Below are positions 49,155 through 59,599 of a stretch of DNA of 64,000 bases, piece by piece. The translations under genes were made by a program, and so were the position numbers. The notes beneath the pieces are model-generated. The model was not told the origin of the DNA and made no database searches. It saw only the letters and a program-made list of their open reading frames with translations. The stretch is from Nemertoderma westbladi (lineage: Eukaryota > Xenacoelomorpha > Nemertodermatida > Nemertodermatidae). The DNA lies in contig JAUCBJ010000100.1 in the NCBI GenBank assembly GCA_032718475.1, forward strand, positions 37,589-101,588, read 5' to 3'. Numbering within the stretch: position 1 is the stretch's first letter; the number at the start of each line of letters is the position of its first letter.

Positions 49155-51107
49155 AACACGTGGAAACGGTCGAAATGGCGGTTTTGAAGCCAATTTTGAA
49201 AATCGGCTGTAAATGGCTGCTACATATTTGACGTCACTACGCAGTGCTCTGACAGGCCTAATTTCTTACATTGGTTTCTATGGAGGGTGATTTTAGATCC
49301 ATTCAAACAGTCAAATACACATTTAATCTCAACCCATTTCACACGTGGCTTAGGCCTATATCAATTGAAAGCGGAGAGTCTTGCGCGTCTTTTGACACAA
49401 CAATTAATTAAATTCATGGTGATGAACATTGATCAAATGAATCAATTCACAATTAATTATAAACTCGCAGATTGCCTGACCAGACCAGTACGCAAGCACT
49501 CAACCACTCAGCCCTCTGGCCCTATCCACCTATTGCATTGCAGTATCTGAGTATTGCAGTATTCATTAAGTTGAAATGTGGACCGGTCACCCGTAGTGTA
49601 AGAACGGTACAGCGGTAGGTTTACTCAACTTAATGAACTTAGCAACAATACAGCAATAGGCTGATAGGCCTAGTTTAATACTGCAATGCAATAGGTCAGT
49701 AGGTGGTTAGGTTAGGGCTGATTGGTTGAGTGCTTGCATAAGTCTGTAAGTGTCAGGCACTCAGGCAGTCAGGCAATCTACCAAGTTTGCAAAATTGCAA
49801 ACAGTATGTGAATCAATTTCGTACGTGTTTAAACGGAACAATGGATGGGGAGAAAAATACAAAACGAAAAATACAAAACCCATTAATTTGTTTTGTTATA
49901 TTTCAGTATTTTGGACACCTTACGGCTGTACGGCAGACCGTCGCCAGGCTTTAATTAATTATACAACAGAATAATAAGAATTGCAAATGTTTAAAATTCC
50001 CGCCAACGAAATAGCACTGAAATTAGAAGCAAAACTAGAAAATAGACATAAACGAGACCATGCGAAAAATAAACTCGGAAAATAACCGTAGAATTGAGTA
50101 GTTAGTCCAACTTTAAACTTACAATACCAAGTACAGCACCAAAGGGAAAGATCAAAGTAAATAAAACGATATATTAATGGGTTTAAAGTGCAAACTGGAA
50201 AATAAATTGAAACCGACCACATAAATCAGTAAACAGATAACTAGACCATGTGAAAATTAACTCTGAAAATAACAGTAAAATAGAAAAAGAAGAAACAGCT
50301 GTAATTAATTAAGTAGTTAGTCCAATCAAAATTTACAAAAATGCACCAAAAGGAAAGATTAAAGTAATTAAAACGATGTATATTAATTGTTTAGGTGCAA
50401 AGCAGAAAATAATAATTAAAACAACCACATACCTAAGGAAATTAGAAAAACTAAATAGATAAAAAAGAACATTCGAAAATTATCAGGAAATACAGTAGAA
50501 TGAAAAATGTCTGAAGTGGTTTGAGGCAATAATTATTATTAATTAGTAAGTCAAATTAAATTTAAAAAATGCACCAAATGAAAAGGATAAGTAATTAAAA
50601 CGATATATTACTGGTTTTAGGTGCAAATCCAAACAATAATTAATTAATTATCATTAACTAATTTGTTAAACAACCGCGAGTCCACGAACGTACTGAATGT
50701 TCCGAAATTGGCGGGAATTTTAAATATTTGCAGTAAAATTAAAAAAAATTACACAACAAATTTATTGTTTTTCTATTTTTCTCCACATCCATTGTTCCGT
50801 TTAAACGCGTACGAAATTAAAATCAACCATGGATGTCAGACCACTTAAAATTATTTTATCATGTACATGATCATGAACTTAAGTAATAGTAGTGTCCGCT
50901 TTCAATTAATATAAGCCACGTGTGAAATGATTGAGATTTAATATGTATTTGAATCGATCGAAAATCTCTATCCATAGAAACCAAGATAAAAAATATAAGA
51001 TCACTTCGTAGTGACGTCAAATCTGTAGCAGCCAATCACAGCCGATTTTCAAAATTGGCTTCACGGGCTTACTTAAACCCGCCATTTCGACCGTTTCCAG
51101 GTGCTTT
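49155..51107. mobile_element. Foldback-type element: long inverted arms around a tandem-repeat core
   Basis: Left blocks at 49.15-49.39, 49.81-49.90 and 49.98-50.01 kb recur inverted and in reverse order at 50.69-50.74, 50.75-50.82 and 50.87-51.11 kb. Shared pieces include GGAAACGGTCGAAATGGCGG, CACGTGGCTTA, CGTTTAAACGGAACAATGGA and AAAATTCCCGCCAA. The left arm has an extra ~400 bp (49.40-49.80 kb). The core (50.03-50.64 kb) is ~3 diverged units of ~200 bp with AAAACGATATATTA and GTAGTTAGTCCAA. No transposase is present; it is a non-autonomous DNA element or rearranged foldback. Confidence 0.75.
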
Positions 51108-51400
51108 TACCAAAACACACCCCACCATCCGATTCAGGGCACCTTGTTACCCATTATTCGATTGTTTATAGCCCATCATTTTTTTATTGCTAAACATAAA
51201 CAAGCCAATCTGCCAATAGGAGAAGATAACTCCTAACTAATATTGGGAAGTGGTTTAATTTTCTATTTTGATTGGTCAATGATGCCTGCGAGGGTTTCCT
51301 GCTTATGTGTCAGTAACTAAGTAGACCTATACTCGTAATCCTACTGCCAGCGTCCCGGGGCCAGGAAGTCAGTCAGGTTACATTTTATACTACACTACAG
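51108..51400. other. Spacer before the truncated PP2-like copy
   Basis: Nothing recognised. Confidence 0.4.
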
Positions 51401-51765
51401 AATATTACCAGTTGGCGGCAGTGGATAAGTCCCTAGTGCTACTGTAGCATAGTTTGTTGTACAGTACTGTACATTTAATAAATATCATTCAAATTTGTTA
51501 ATAAAGATTAATGGCTCTTTATGAACGGTTTGTAGCCATGGCAACTGATCCGCCATTCGCAAAGGGCAACTATTATCTTGAGAAAGTCAAAGACAAAGAC
51601 AGCGCTTACGGGTCTGTTATTCATCTCAAAAGCGTGTGCTGGCTGCATATCCGGGGTTGTTTACCGAAGGTGAGGTCTGGTCTGTACCAGGTTGTATGGC
51701 GACTGAGGTTCGGCAAGAATCCGAGTTTAACACATAATATGGAAACAAACATAAGGTGTTTTATA
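51400..51765 (+). pseudogene. Truncated copy of the PP2-SOCS gene (5' UTR and first ~85 codons)
   Basis: The ATG at 51511 opens a frame starting MALYERFVAMATDPPF, then DKDSAYGSVIHLKSVCWLHI and VVWRLRFGKNPSLTHNMETN, almost identical to residues 1-84 of the intact gene at 58029. The DNA before the ATG also matches (TAAGTCCCT, TAGCATAG, TTGTTAATAAAGA), so promoter-side sequence was copied as well. After TTTTATA (~51764) the frame changes abruptly into a retroelement fragment. The rest of the PP2-like region, the SOCS box and the Ser-rich tail are lost. It lacks the EVTWLNNH segment in favour of AKGN. Probably non-functional. Confidence 0.85.
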
Positions 51766-52590
51766 CCGATTCGCATGCAGCGCCACCTAGCGATGGTCAC
51801 ACAAACCCATCAGTTACAGTGACTCGCGCAGTCCTCAATAAGACTGGGGGCTGGTTAACTGCCCAACCCAGCGTCCGTGATGCCACCGACCTCAGTACAG
51901 ATGAGTTTCGTGACAACCTGGCGCTCCGTTATGGCCTCGTCCCGCCGGGTCTTCCAGTGAAGTGCGAGGGTTGTGGGAGGCACCCCCACATCTCCACCAC
52001 CCACACATTGAGCTGCAAGTCCGGCGGCTTAATAATAAAACGCCATAACGAGATACGTGAGGTGTTTGGAGACCTCCTGGCATCGGCGTTCGGGACATCG
52101 AGCGTGGAGCGGGAGGTGACCCTATCCCACGGTTATCTGGATAGGGAAGGTCGGGAGGTAGGGGGGCAGGGGGGGTGCTGGCGGATTTGATCGCTCGGGG
52201 GGTCTGGGCTAACCAGAGAGTGGCGTCGTTCGATATCGCGGTTATAAACGCTGACGCCACCTCTTATGTCCAGGCCAACCGTTCTACCGAGTCCATCCTG
52301 GAGCAGCGTAGCAGGCTGAAGAAGTTGCACCACCAAGCCATCTGCGAGGAGAGGACCGGAGGATGGCGTTTACACCCCTGGTAGGCACCACCGACGGTGT
52401 CTGGTGCACCGAGGCCCAGATACTGATCAGCTATCTCGCCGAGACACTCGTGGCTGGTCGGGATGGTATGCGGGAAAGGGGCCTCGCGTGCGTCCTGGGG
52501 GGGGGGGGGGGGGGGCGTGGTCGGTCATGGCGGGCCGTGGGTTTCGGCGATGGGGCGGGTTTGCGTGGGGTCGGGCTGGGAGACTATTAA
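51766..52590 (+). pseudogene. Retroelement C-terminal zinc/endonuclease-like fragment
   Basis: Plus-strand blocks in two to three frames: DEFRDNLALRYGLVP, CEGCGRHPHISTTHTLSCKS (C-C-H-C knuckle), KRHNEIREVFGDLL, then after a frameshift RVASFDIAVINADATSY (candidate nuclease D residues) and FTPLVGTTDGVWCTEAQ. It is the same family as 59.6-60.1 kb, and related in order to 32.7-34.1 kb. No RT is present. It replaces the 3' part of the truncated PP2-SOCS copy. A run of ~18 G ends the readable part (~52497). Confidence 0.7.
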
Positions 52591-52798
52591 AAACAGTATT
52601 CTGCAGCCTACCTAACTACAGAATGTGCAGCTAGGCCTACATTGTTTGAGTTTGTTACCTAGGTTACGTCAGCTGGTGGTGGGATAATGTTTGGTGCAAT
52701 TATTTTGAAAGTTTTTAAGGTTAATTAATAATTAAAAAAAAATTGATCTTCCTTCCAAAAATCAATCTTCCAAAAATGCGGATAATAAAATATTTATT

Positions 52799-52925
52799 CA
52801 ATCAGCGATCTAGAAGTTTATTCTGTTATCCAATCAACGATCCAAAAGTTTATTCTGTTATCCAATCAATGACCTAGAAGTTTATTCTGTTATCCAATCA
52901 ATGATCTAGAAGTTTATTCTGTTCA
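52799..52925. repeat. 32-bp tandem repeat, ~4 units
   Basis: AAGTTTATTCTGTTATCCAA recurs with GATCTAG, GATCCAA, GACCTAG and GATCTAG starts. AT-rich and non-coding. Confidence 0.85.
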
Positions 52926-54375
52926 TTTCACATTAATTGTTCTAGATCAGTAAACAATGGTAATTATAAATAAATTTTGCATTAAAATGTTTAGTTGTAG
53001 GAAACTATAAAAAATAGTAAAAGCATAGTAAAAAAAGGGACTAATATATTGGTAAATATATTATATATTGTCTAGTCCCAAGGGCGTACGCAGGAATTTT
53101 TCAAGGGGGTGGTACATACAAAAAATTTAACTAAAAATATTACTGTATATTTCAGACAAACGAATTAATATTATATTAATAATGATATAGGGCAAATAAA
53201 TAGGGCAAATATAGGGCAAATATAGGGCAAATAAATATAATTAAGAAATATTGAAATTAAGAATAAATGTATAGGCTAAGAAAAAGCAAATAAACCTTTA
53301 GAAATAGGTATTAAAACGAAACTTTCAGGGTATCACACATGCATACTCAAAAATACACACCTGCGTTTGTTTAATAATTATAATAAATAATAAATAAAAA
53401 AGGAAAATATGTTGACCCAGTACTGTACAGTGCCGGTACATTCTCGGCACCTTCACACCAAAACCCTTAAGTACATTTTTTGACTTTTCGAGATAATCTC
53501 GTTTAAAGTTTTTGGACTTTAAACAGCTGGCATTTGGTTGAAATTTAATTTGATGAGTTATAATTTTGTGTACCTTTACAAATTATTGTACATATATATT
53601 TGTGCCAAAACATTTTTTTAAATTTATTCCTTACTTTTCATATAAATTGACTTACACGGTTTTGGTATGGTAGAAAAGAAAACAATTGTGATTTTTGATG
53701 CATCACCATCAATACCAAGTAACGTCATGATTCCCATTTCAAACTACAGTAACTAATTTGCCCACACCAAAACCAACATTACAAACCAACAAAAACTAAC
53801 ATTTAACTTTCCAATCAGTTACCTTTCCCATGCCAAAACCAAGTAACTGACAAGTAAGTTCCTTCGCCAAAACCCAGTAACTCTGACTTCCTTCGCCAAC
53901 GGTTAGCGAAAACAGAGAGGCAACATTCTAGAATATAATGTTCTAGAACATTTAATTATTTCTCTACGTCTGTTGCGTTGCCGGAGTTACTGGGTTTTGG
54001 TTTGGCATAGTATCTGCATTCGGGAAATCCCGCGTCAAAACCCAGTATCTCAAACTGCTAGAAACCCAGTAACTCTGTTTACTGGGTTTTGACGTGGTAT
54101 AAATCTGACATTGACAATATACATACTGGGTTTTGACTTGGACAATTTGTCTTTCGGAAACGATACTCGATTTTGTTCAGAAAATACCACGTGAAAACCC
54201 AGTAAAGAATTTTGCTCGAAACCCAGTAAGTGCAGTTACTGGGTTTTTGAGCACATACTGGGTTTTTATTGAGTAACTTTTTCAAAATAACACCAGAAAG
54301 GATAAACGAAACCCAGTATTCGTTTCGACGTGGTATTTGCTCTAAATTAGCTAATTAGTTAATTAATGAATTGTT
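52926..54375. other. AT-rich spacer ending in a cluster of ACTGGGTTT motifs
   Basis: AGGGCAAAT is repeated four times at ~53.19-53.23 kb. From 53.87 kb the motif AAACCCAGTA, or its complement, occurs about a dozen times in both orientations, continuing at 55.43 kb beyond the LINE insertion. No gene recognised. Confidence 0.5.
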
Positions 54376-54390
54376 AATACTGCGAAATCG
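54376..54390. repeat. LINE target-site duplication, left copy
   Basis: AATACTGCGAAATCG, repeated exactly at 55325-55339 after the poly(A) tail. Confidence 0.85.
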
Positions 54391-55324
54391 AAATTATATT
54401 TCATATTCTTTGCTGATGACTTAGTTATTTATTCAACCGAAAAACAACACATACAATATGCTTTACTTCTACTAGATGAATGGTGCCAACACAATAATAT
54501 GGATTTAAACCTAAGTAAAACTAAAATTATAAAATTCCGACGAGGAGGGAGATTAGCCAATACAGATATATTCACCTACCGCAACGTAAATGTCGAAATC
54601 ACTAACAAGTACAACTACCTGGGAATAACACTACAACCAAGAAAAAAACAAGAAACAAAACGCCTACACAATAATTGGATGTCTACGGAATCTTAATTTG
54701 GTCTCTATGGAAACTGGTATTAAAATTTTCAACATTAAATTATATCCCGCCGTAACCTATGCCTTCTCTGAAATCGCTAGCCATCTTAAACCCTCAAACC
54801 TTATCGAATTGGACAAAATCAAATCGACCTTCACAAATTAACCATCTGCAAAACATTTACAGAAGACATTGCCGAAAAACACCCAACCTACTTCAACCCA
54901 ATAGTCCTAGAACAATACCGTCAAATACGAGCTGATAAAGAACTGAAATTTTACGAGCAATACTACAATCTAGGACCCGCATTCGCCTCTAACTACTGGA
55001 AAAGAGCCAATCAAACAAACCGAAACATCGCCACCAGACTAACGGCGCACGGATTTCATCACAAACTCTGCCAGACTCATACACCATTTCACCCACTGTC
55101 ACCCGATTGTGTCTGCATGTACTGTAAAGGTAGCTCAGAATACAGGTATCACATCTTGAACTGCCCAAATTCCCCACCATTAACTAGTATTTTATAAACT
55201 TTTTACTAAATAATTATTTATTGTTGCTTTTACTGATAGTGTAAACTGGGAAACATAAAGATGTTTATTAATAAATTTGGATTGCCCCGACTGGGGGCGC
55301 ACTTTTGAAAAAAAAAAAAAAAAA
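54391..55324 (+). mobile_element. 5'-truncated LINE with poly(A) tail
   Basis: Begins inside the RT: FFADDLVIYS at ~54412 (the F/Y-A-D-D catalytic box), then NMDLNLSKTKIIKF and KYNYLGITLQ. Later frames give NIKLYPAVTYAFSEIA and a C-terminal LTAHGFHHKLCQ...DCVCMYCKG...YHILNCP, the Cys/His motif at the end of such ORF2 proteins. Several frameshifts mean it is dead. The 3' end has a GCCCC-GACT-GGGGC hairpin (~55285) and a run of ~17 A to 55324-55326. Flanked by a 15-bp duplication, so it arrived by target-primed reverse transcription. Confidence 0.85.
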
Positions 55325-55339
55325 AATACTGCGAAATCG
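55325..55339. repeat. LINE target-site duplication, right copy
   Basis: AATACTGCGAAATCG directly after the A-tail; the first A bases are shared with the tail, so the exact length may be 13-15. Confidence 0.85.
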
Positions 55340-56425
55340 GTTAATGTTATGGTTTCGAAACTGAGTCAGATGAATTCTACGACCCCAAAAACCCAAAAAA
55401 TCTAAAAAAATTGATTTTGAAAAAATTGACATTACTGGGTTTTGGTTTGGAGCTGCCGTCCTGTATACTGCTAAATCAAGTAGCCTGAAATTTTATAGAA
55501 CTTACTAAATCAACATTGTTCTGTTCAGTAAATGTTAAAATCTAATTAGCAATTATCTATTAATTGAATCATTTAAATTGAACATTGGTAAATCAATTAG
55601 ACATAAAAATTACAATAAATGAAGAGGCATTTTCTTAGCCTTGTGACTACTGAACTCACGTGAATGATTTCAGATAAATCTAATTAAAAATAAATGTAAA
55701 TGTGTGTCACACAGAAATATATTTCAAAATAACTTTCAAAAGTGGGAAACAGTGAAAATTTACTATTTATTACATGGAAATGGGACGTTGCTTTATTTTA
55801 ACTCCACTTTTTTTTGCTAATTTTGCTTTAAACATTTTTTTTTAAACAAAGCAAGGACCAATCAGAAACGAGGACAAGCAGTACTGTATATAAGGAACTG
55901 TAGTGTTGGGACCGTATGGTGTTTGCGAATACACCACTTTCAAACCCCTTGCTATTTCCGCAATTTAATAAATAAGTAAATTGAGATTGAGCTGTGAATG
56001 CAAATAAAATTAGTGGGAATGTTGGTCTCGGCAAATGGAATTTTTATGTTATGTGGAGAGACAATAGTGGTACTTTAAATGCTGTGGTACTTAATTAATG
56101 TTTTTTTTATCATAAAGTAGAAGCCGATGTTTATTTAGCGAAGAACAGGGTGTCTGAATGGAAATTCTCGTCAGATATTATTAAACCATTTCCATTAATT
56201 ACGGTAGCAAACCTTTCGTAATGCTATTCATATATCCATATGGGAATATTTATGATGTTTCAAATTCAAATATATATAGGCCTATATGAATATGATCTCA
56301 ATGCGTCTATTCTTAATTTCCACTGGTGCGCCGCGCCGATGGTTGCTCTTATTGTTAATATTCTGGCGCAATCCCTGATTTTATATATGTTATATTACAT
56401 TATGATAATGCTCTCCATAGCGAGA
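55340..56425. other. AT-rich intergenic stretch
   Basis: Nothing gene-like recognised. One further ACTGGGTTTTGGTTTGG motif at ~55434, T-runs near 55.81-55.85 kb. Confidence 0.5.
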
Positions 56426-56433
56426 AATATCAA

Positions 56434-56532
56434 CCGCCCCTATTGGGGCTCGAACCCGGTACCTAGGTTTCAAACTTCCGGTTATCATCAGCCGAGTGTG
56501 TATCCTAAGACCACTGAGCTACCAGGGCGGTA
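56434..56532 (-). other. tRNA-like sequence with A and B boxes (SINE head or tRNA pseudogene)
   Basis: On the minus strand CCGCCCTGGTAGCTCAGTGG starts with a stem that pairs with AGGGGCGG at the other end. TAGCTCAGTGG is a good A box and GGTTCGAGCC a good B box. The middle (~45 bases between arms) is too long for a simple class I tRNA, and no clean 5-bp anticodon stem with a 7-base loop is found. Either a long-variable-arm or intron-bearing tRNA, or more likely a tRNA-derived SINE. Confidence 0.5.
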
Positions 56533-57493
56533 GAAGATTTGTTCGCTATAGAGTGGGCTATCATATTTAGGCCTTTTTCAGTCACTCATAGGAAAGTACA
56601 ACGTCCCTGCTACAATCCCTGATTTTGAACACATCATACGATTCTAACAATGGTCTTGTCGCTAAAGTCTCAAAAATGTAAAAACAAAATGAATCCTGAT
56701 AATGCAGTCCAAGACTCAAAGACCCATGTCTTTTGCAAATAACAGTTGAAATTTGTCAAATAATATAGTGTACAACCATCCATTGCATTCCATGGACTTT
56801 GACTATTCTTTTACATATTTGCCTTTTAAAGTCAAATCAAGCAGCACCGAATAGCCACCCACCATTTGACCCTTACCCATATCCTCTTCCTAACGTCTGG
56901 TCTGGCTATGGCATTCAGTGCTTTTGCTACTGTATTATTGCCAAACTGCTCTCCATACAGTATCTCCAAGTGTTCCGCTGCGCTCAGGCGCTGGCCTGAT
57001 GACCGACCGTACAGCTGTCCTTTTGAAATCCTGAGCGGTACGTTGCATAGCTACGGCTATTAAATCGCGTGAGCGGATGTCCACCGATGCTGACGGTGGC
57101 ACGGCGAAGCCTCAGGGAATAATATGTTTATGAAAATATCTTTGTAATCGTCCAACATGATATGTCTAGGCTAGGGTTATCCGATATCCATCACGATCGG
57201 CGTGGTTATGATTTCAGCTTCAGTTACGTCGCACAATAATTAATTGCTATTATCTTACAGGGTAACTTCTCGAAGGCCACACGGAAATTCAACTTGGAAA
57301 ATTTCTAAACTTTGGCCAGACTACATGTGTACCAAGTTTAGTTAAATTTCATTAACATTTGGCTGAGTTATTAACGTTTAAAATTGGACACGACAGAACA
57401 ACAGACACACCGATTGAGTTAGTGGTACCTGTATGCTAAGCTCGCTTACTTTCGTCGCTCGCCCCACAACCAATCTGTAACTCTATTAGTACT
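56533..57493. other. Intergenic stretch with a dispersed repeat
   Basis: No gene to ~57.25 kb. 57.28-57.48 kb (AATTTCTAAACTTTGGCCAG to CGCTCGCCCCAC) is a copy of the repeat also found at ~57.69-57.92 kb, and inverted at 47.13 kb. Confidence 0.5.
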
Positions 57494-57643
57494 ACTGTAT
57501 TAGACCTCAGCGCAGCATTTGATACTGTCGACCATACTAGATTACTTCACCTCTTAAATAATAAATGCGGTATTTGTGGCACATGTTATGACTGGATTAA
57601 ATCCTTTCTATCTGGACGCACACAGAGTTTGTATCCTATGTCA
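57494..57643 (+). pseudogene. LINE reverse-transcriptase fragment (CR1/Jockey-type)
   Basis: An open stretch reads LDLSAAFDTVDHTRLLHLL, then CYDWIKSFLSGRTQSLYP and a TGA. The D-L-S-A-A-F-D-T-V-D-H block is the first catalytic-Asp motif of LINE RTs. It is only 50 codons and sits between two copies of a dispersed repeat, which may be the 3' ends of the same element family. Confidence 0.75.
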
Positions 57644-57689
57644 TGATTATGTCCAGATAATTTTAGATAAATAATTTGATAATAACTGC

Positions 57690-57915
57690 AAGACAGTTAC
57701 ACTCTGGTGCTGAACAAAGGCCCCATGCAAATTCTGCTTGGAAAATATCTAAACTTTTGACAGACTATTTGCTGATTTGTGTGCCAAGTTTGGTTAAATT
57801 TCATCGAGGATTGATCTAGTTATTAATGCTCAAATATTGAACACGACAGACTAGGTCAGCAGGTTGATTAATGGTATCCCTACGCTAAGGCTAACCTTAC
57901 TTCGTGGCTCGCCCC
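57690..57915. repeat. Dispersed repeat copy adjoining the PP2-SOCS promoter
   Basis: Shares CTTGGAAAATATCTAAACTT-type, GTGCCAAGTTTGGTTAAATT and TGGTATCCCTACGCTAAG segments with 57.28-57.48 kb, and CTTCGTGGCTCGCCCCAC with 47.13 kb (inverted). It ends ~110 bases before the PP2-SOCS start codon. Confidence 0.65.
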
Positions 57916-58028
57916 ACAGTTTATAAATATTACCTGTTGACGACAGTGGAATAAGTCCCTCCTAGCAGCCTAGTGCAGTAGTGCAGTGCTAGCATAGTTA
58001 AGTAGTTGTTCAAATTGTTAATAAAGAA

Positions 58029-58871
58029 ATGGCTCTTTACGAACGGTCTGTAGCCATGGCAACTGATCCGCCATTTGAAGTGACTTGGTTGAACAACCAT
58101 TATCTTGAGAAAGTCAAAGACAAAGACAGTGCTTACGGGTCTGTTATTCATCTCAAAAGCGTGTGCTGGCTGCATATCCGGGGTTGTTTACCGAAGGTGA
58201 GGTCTGGCCGGTACCAGGTAGTATGGCGACTGAGGTTCGGCAAGAATCCCAGTTTAACACATAATATGGAAACAAACATACAGTGTTTTATACAAGAGGA
58301 TGCCACTAGCCAGATACATTCATCGTCGCTAGATTATAACTCCTGGAAAAGCCTCGACGATAGGTTTAAGTCGCGATGGTTTCGTTTGGTTGCCGGTGAG
58401 GTTTGTGTTTACGGTTGCGACAAAGACGTTACCGTCGACTTCCGAGACCTTTCTTCCTGGTGGAAAGGCGGTATTTATTGGGATATTGTGCAGCTGAAAC
58501 CATTACCGTTGTCTCTAAAGGAACTGTGTCGGGGTTGTATTCGCAGTTCGCTTGGTGTTGGAACTAAATCATTCCCGGTACCGGAATCAACCTACTCAGC
58601 ACTTTATTTACCTCGGCCGTTGGTCGATTATCTATGCGGTGCTGCGGAAGGATTGGATCCCATTGTGTCCTTGTTTAACGGCCAGGGGGTTTTATACCCC
58701 GGAACAATCAGAGGTACACCTGAGGGGAATTTGGACATGGACAGTGGTAGTAGTACCGGTACCAGTAGTTCCAGTAATAGTGACATTGGTAGTAGTACCA
58801 GTAGTTCTAGTAATAGCAACACCTCTGGGACGGAAATACAGGATGAAATTCGTACGTGTCATATAACGTAA
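58029..58871 (+). CDS. PP2-like domain and SOCS-box protein, candidate ubiquitin-ligase adaptor
   Basis: A 280-residue intronless protein. Residues ~38-158 resemble the phloem-protein-2 (PP2) fold seen with F-boxes in plants and in some animal proteins: VCWLHIRGCLPKV (45-57), RYQVVWRLRF (61-70), a WFRLVAGE segment (117-124), and the closing SWWKGGIYWDIVQLKP (143-158). Residues ~159-203 fit a SOCS box: LPLSLKELCRGCIRSSLG (the BC-box L...LCR.xI, which would bind Elongin B/C), then ALYLPRPLVDYL (LPLPxxLxxYL-like, Cullin side). The tail (238-268) is Ser/Thr/Gly-rich low complexity. The combination suggests a substrate or carbohydrate-binding adaptor of a Cullin-Elongin E3 ligase in cytosol; this is inference. 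Start: the first ATG, conserved in the truncated copy at 51511 together with upstream sequence. Stop at 58869-58871. Confidence 0.7.
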   Translation: MALYERSVAMATDPPFEVTWLNNHYLEKVKDKDSAYGSVIHLKSVCWLHIRGCLPKVRSGRYQVVWRLRFGKNPSLTHNMETNIQCFIQEDATSQIHSSSLDYNSWKSLDDRFKSRWFRLVAGEVCVYGCDKDVTVDFRDLSSWWKGGIYWDIVQLKPLPLSLKELCRGCIRSSLGVGTKSFPVPESTYSALYLPRPLVDYLCGAAEGLDPIVSLFNGQGVLYPGTIRGTPEGNLDMDSGSSTGTSSSSNSDIGSSTSSSSNSNTSGTEIQDEIRTCHIT

Positions 58872-59070
58872 CAACTAAATAGATTACTTACTTATAAATA
58901 ATATAATTAACTATTTAATAATTTTATTATTATATATTAACTCAGAATATGACAGAACTAATAGAAAATAGTAACCCTGAATAGTTTTAAATACAGTTAT
59001 TCATTAATTATGGTAACATTTTTTATTCGTTTCGCAATATTACAATTTTTTGAATAAAACTATCAAGCAA
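58872..59070. other. AT-rich 3' flank of the PP2-SOCS gene
   Basis: AATAAA occurs at ~59055 (GAATAAAACT) and could serve as poly(A) signal; otherwise nothing. Confidence 0.4.
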
Positions 59071-59074
59071 AGCA

Positions 59075-59170
59075 AACAGGCGGCCGAAGCCGGAGGCAAC
59101 CCGAAGGCTGGAAGGCTCCTCTTTCGATAGCTGCTACCCGAGGGTAGGGGTGGGCGCTACTCCTATCCCA
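59075..59170. repeat. Inverted remnant of the 36-bp hairpin array edge
   Basis: CTTTCGATAGCTGCTACCCG and GGGTAGGGGTGGGCGCTACT match the reverse complement of the right end of the array at ~7.19-7.29 kb. Only about one 36-bp unit remains. It shows that the array and its flank move or copy together. Confidence 0.8.
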
Positions 59171-59599
59171 AGATTTGCTCCCAGTTATTTAACTAGGAAA
59201 TTATTTAACTGGTACTCTACAACATAAATCAATACAATGTATATGCAATATAATGCAATACAATATATATGAATAAAACTATACTCAATAAATAATTTTA
59301 TTTATTAGCTTTTACGTAACGCTATGAAGTGATATTTATGAATAATGACATACAGATTTATAATAATTTTAATATTTGCTATAATTACATACCGGTATAG
59401 GTTTAAATGAGTTAGAATTGGCTATATTACGGTTTAAATAGTTGAAAAATTCAAAATTTACATGGCAATATAATTATGATTTATTAAACATGAAATTATT
59501 AATCAATTTACATATTTATTATTAATCTTAATTACATACCGGTATAAATAGGTACCGGTTTAATAATCATATTACGGTAGTATTTTATATATATATATA
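59171..59599. other. AT-rich spacer with TACCGGTA motifs
   Basis: ACATACCGGTATA occurs at ~59388 and ~59535, and AGGTACCGGTTT at ~59550, resembling the repeat at 3.2-3.6 kb. A TA microsatellite is at ~59587-59602. No gene. Confidence 0.5.
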
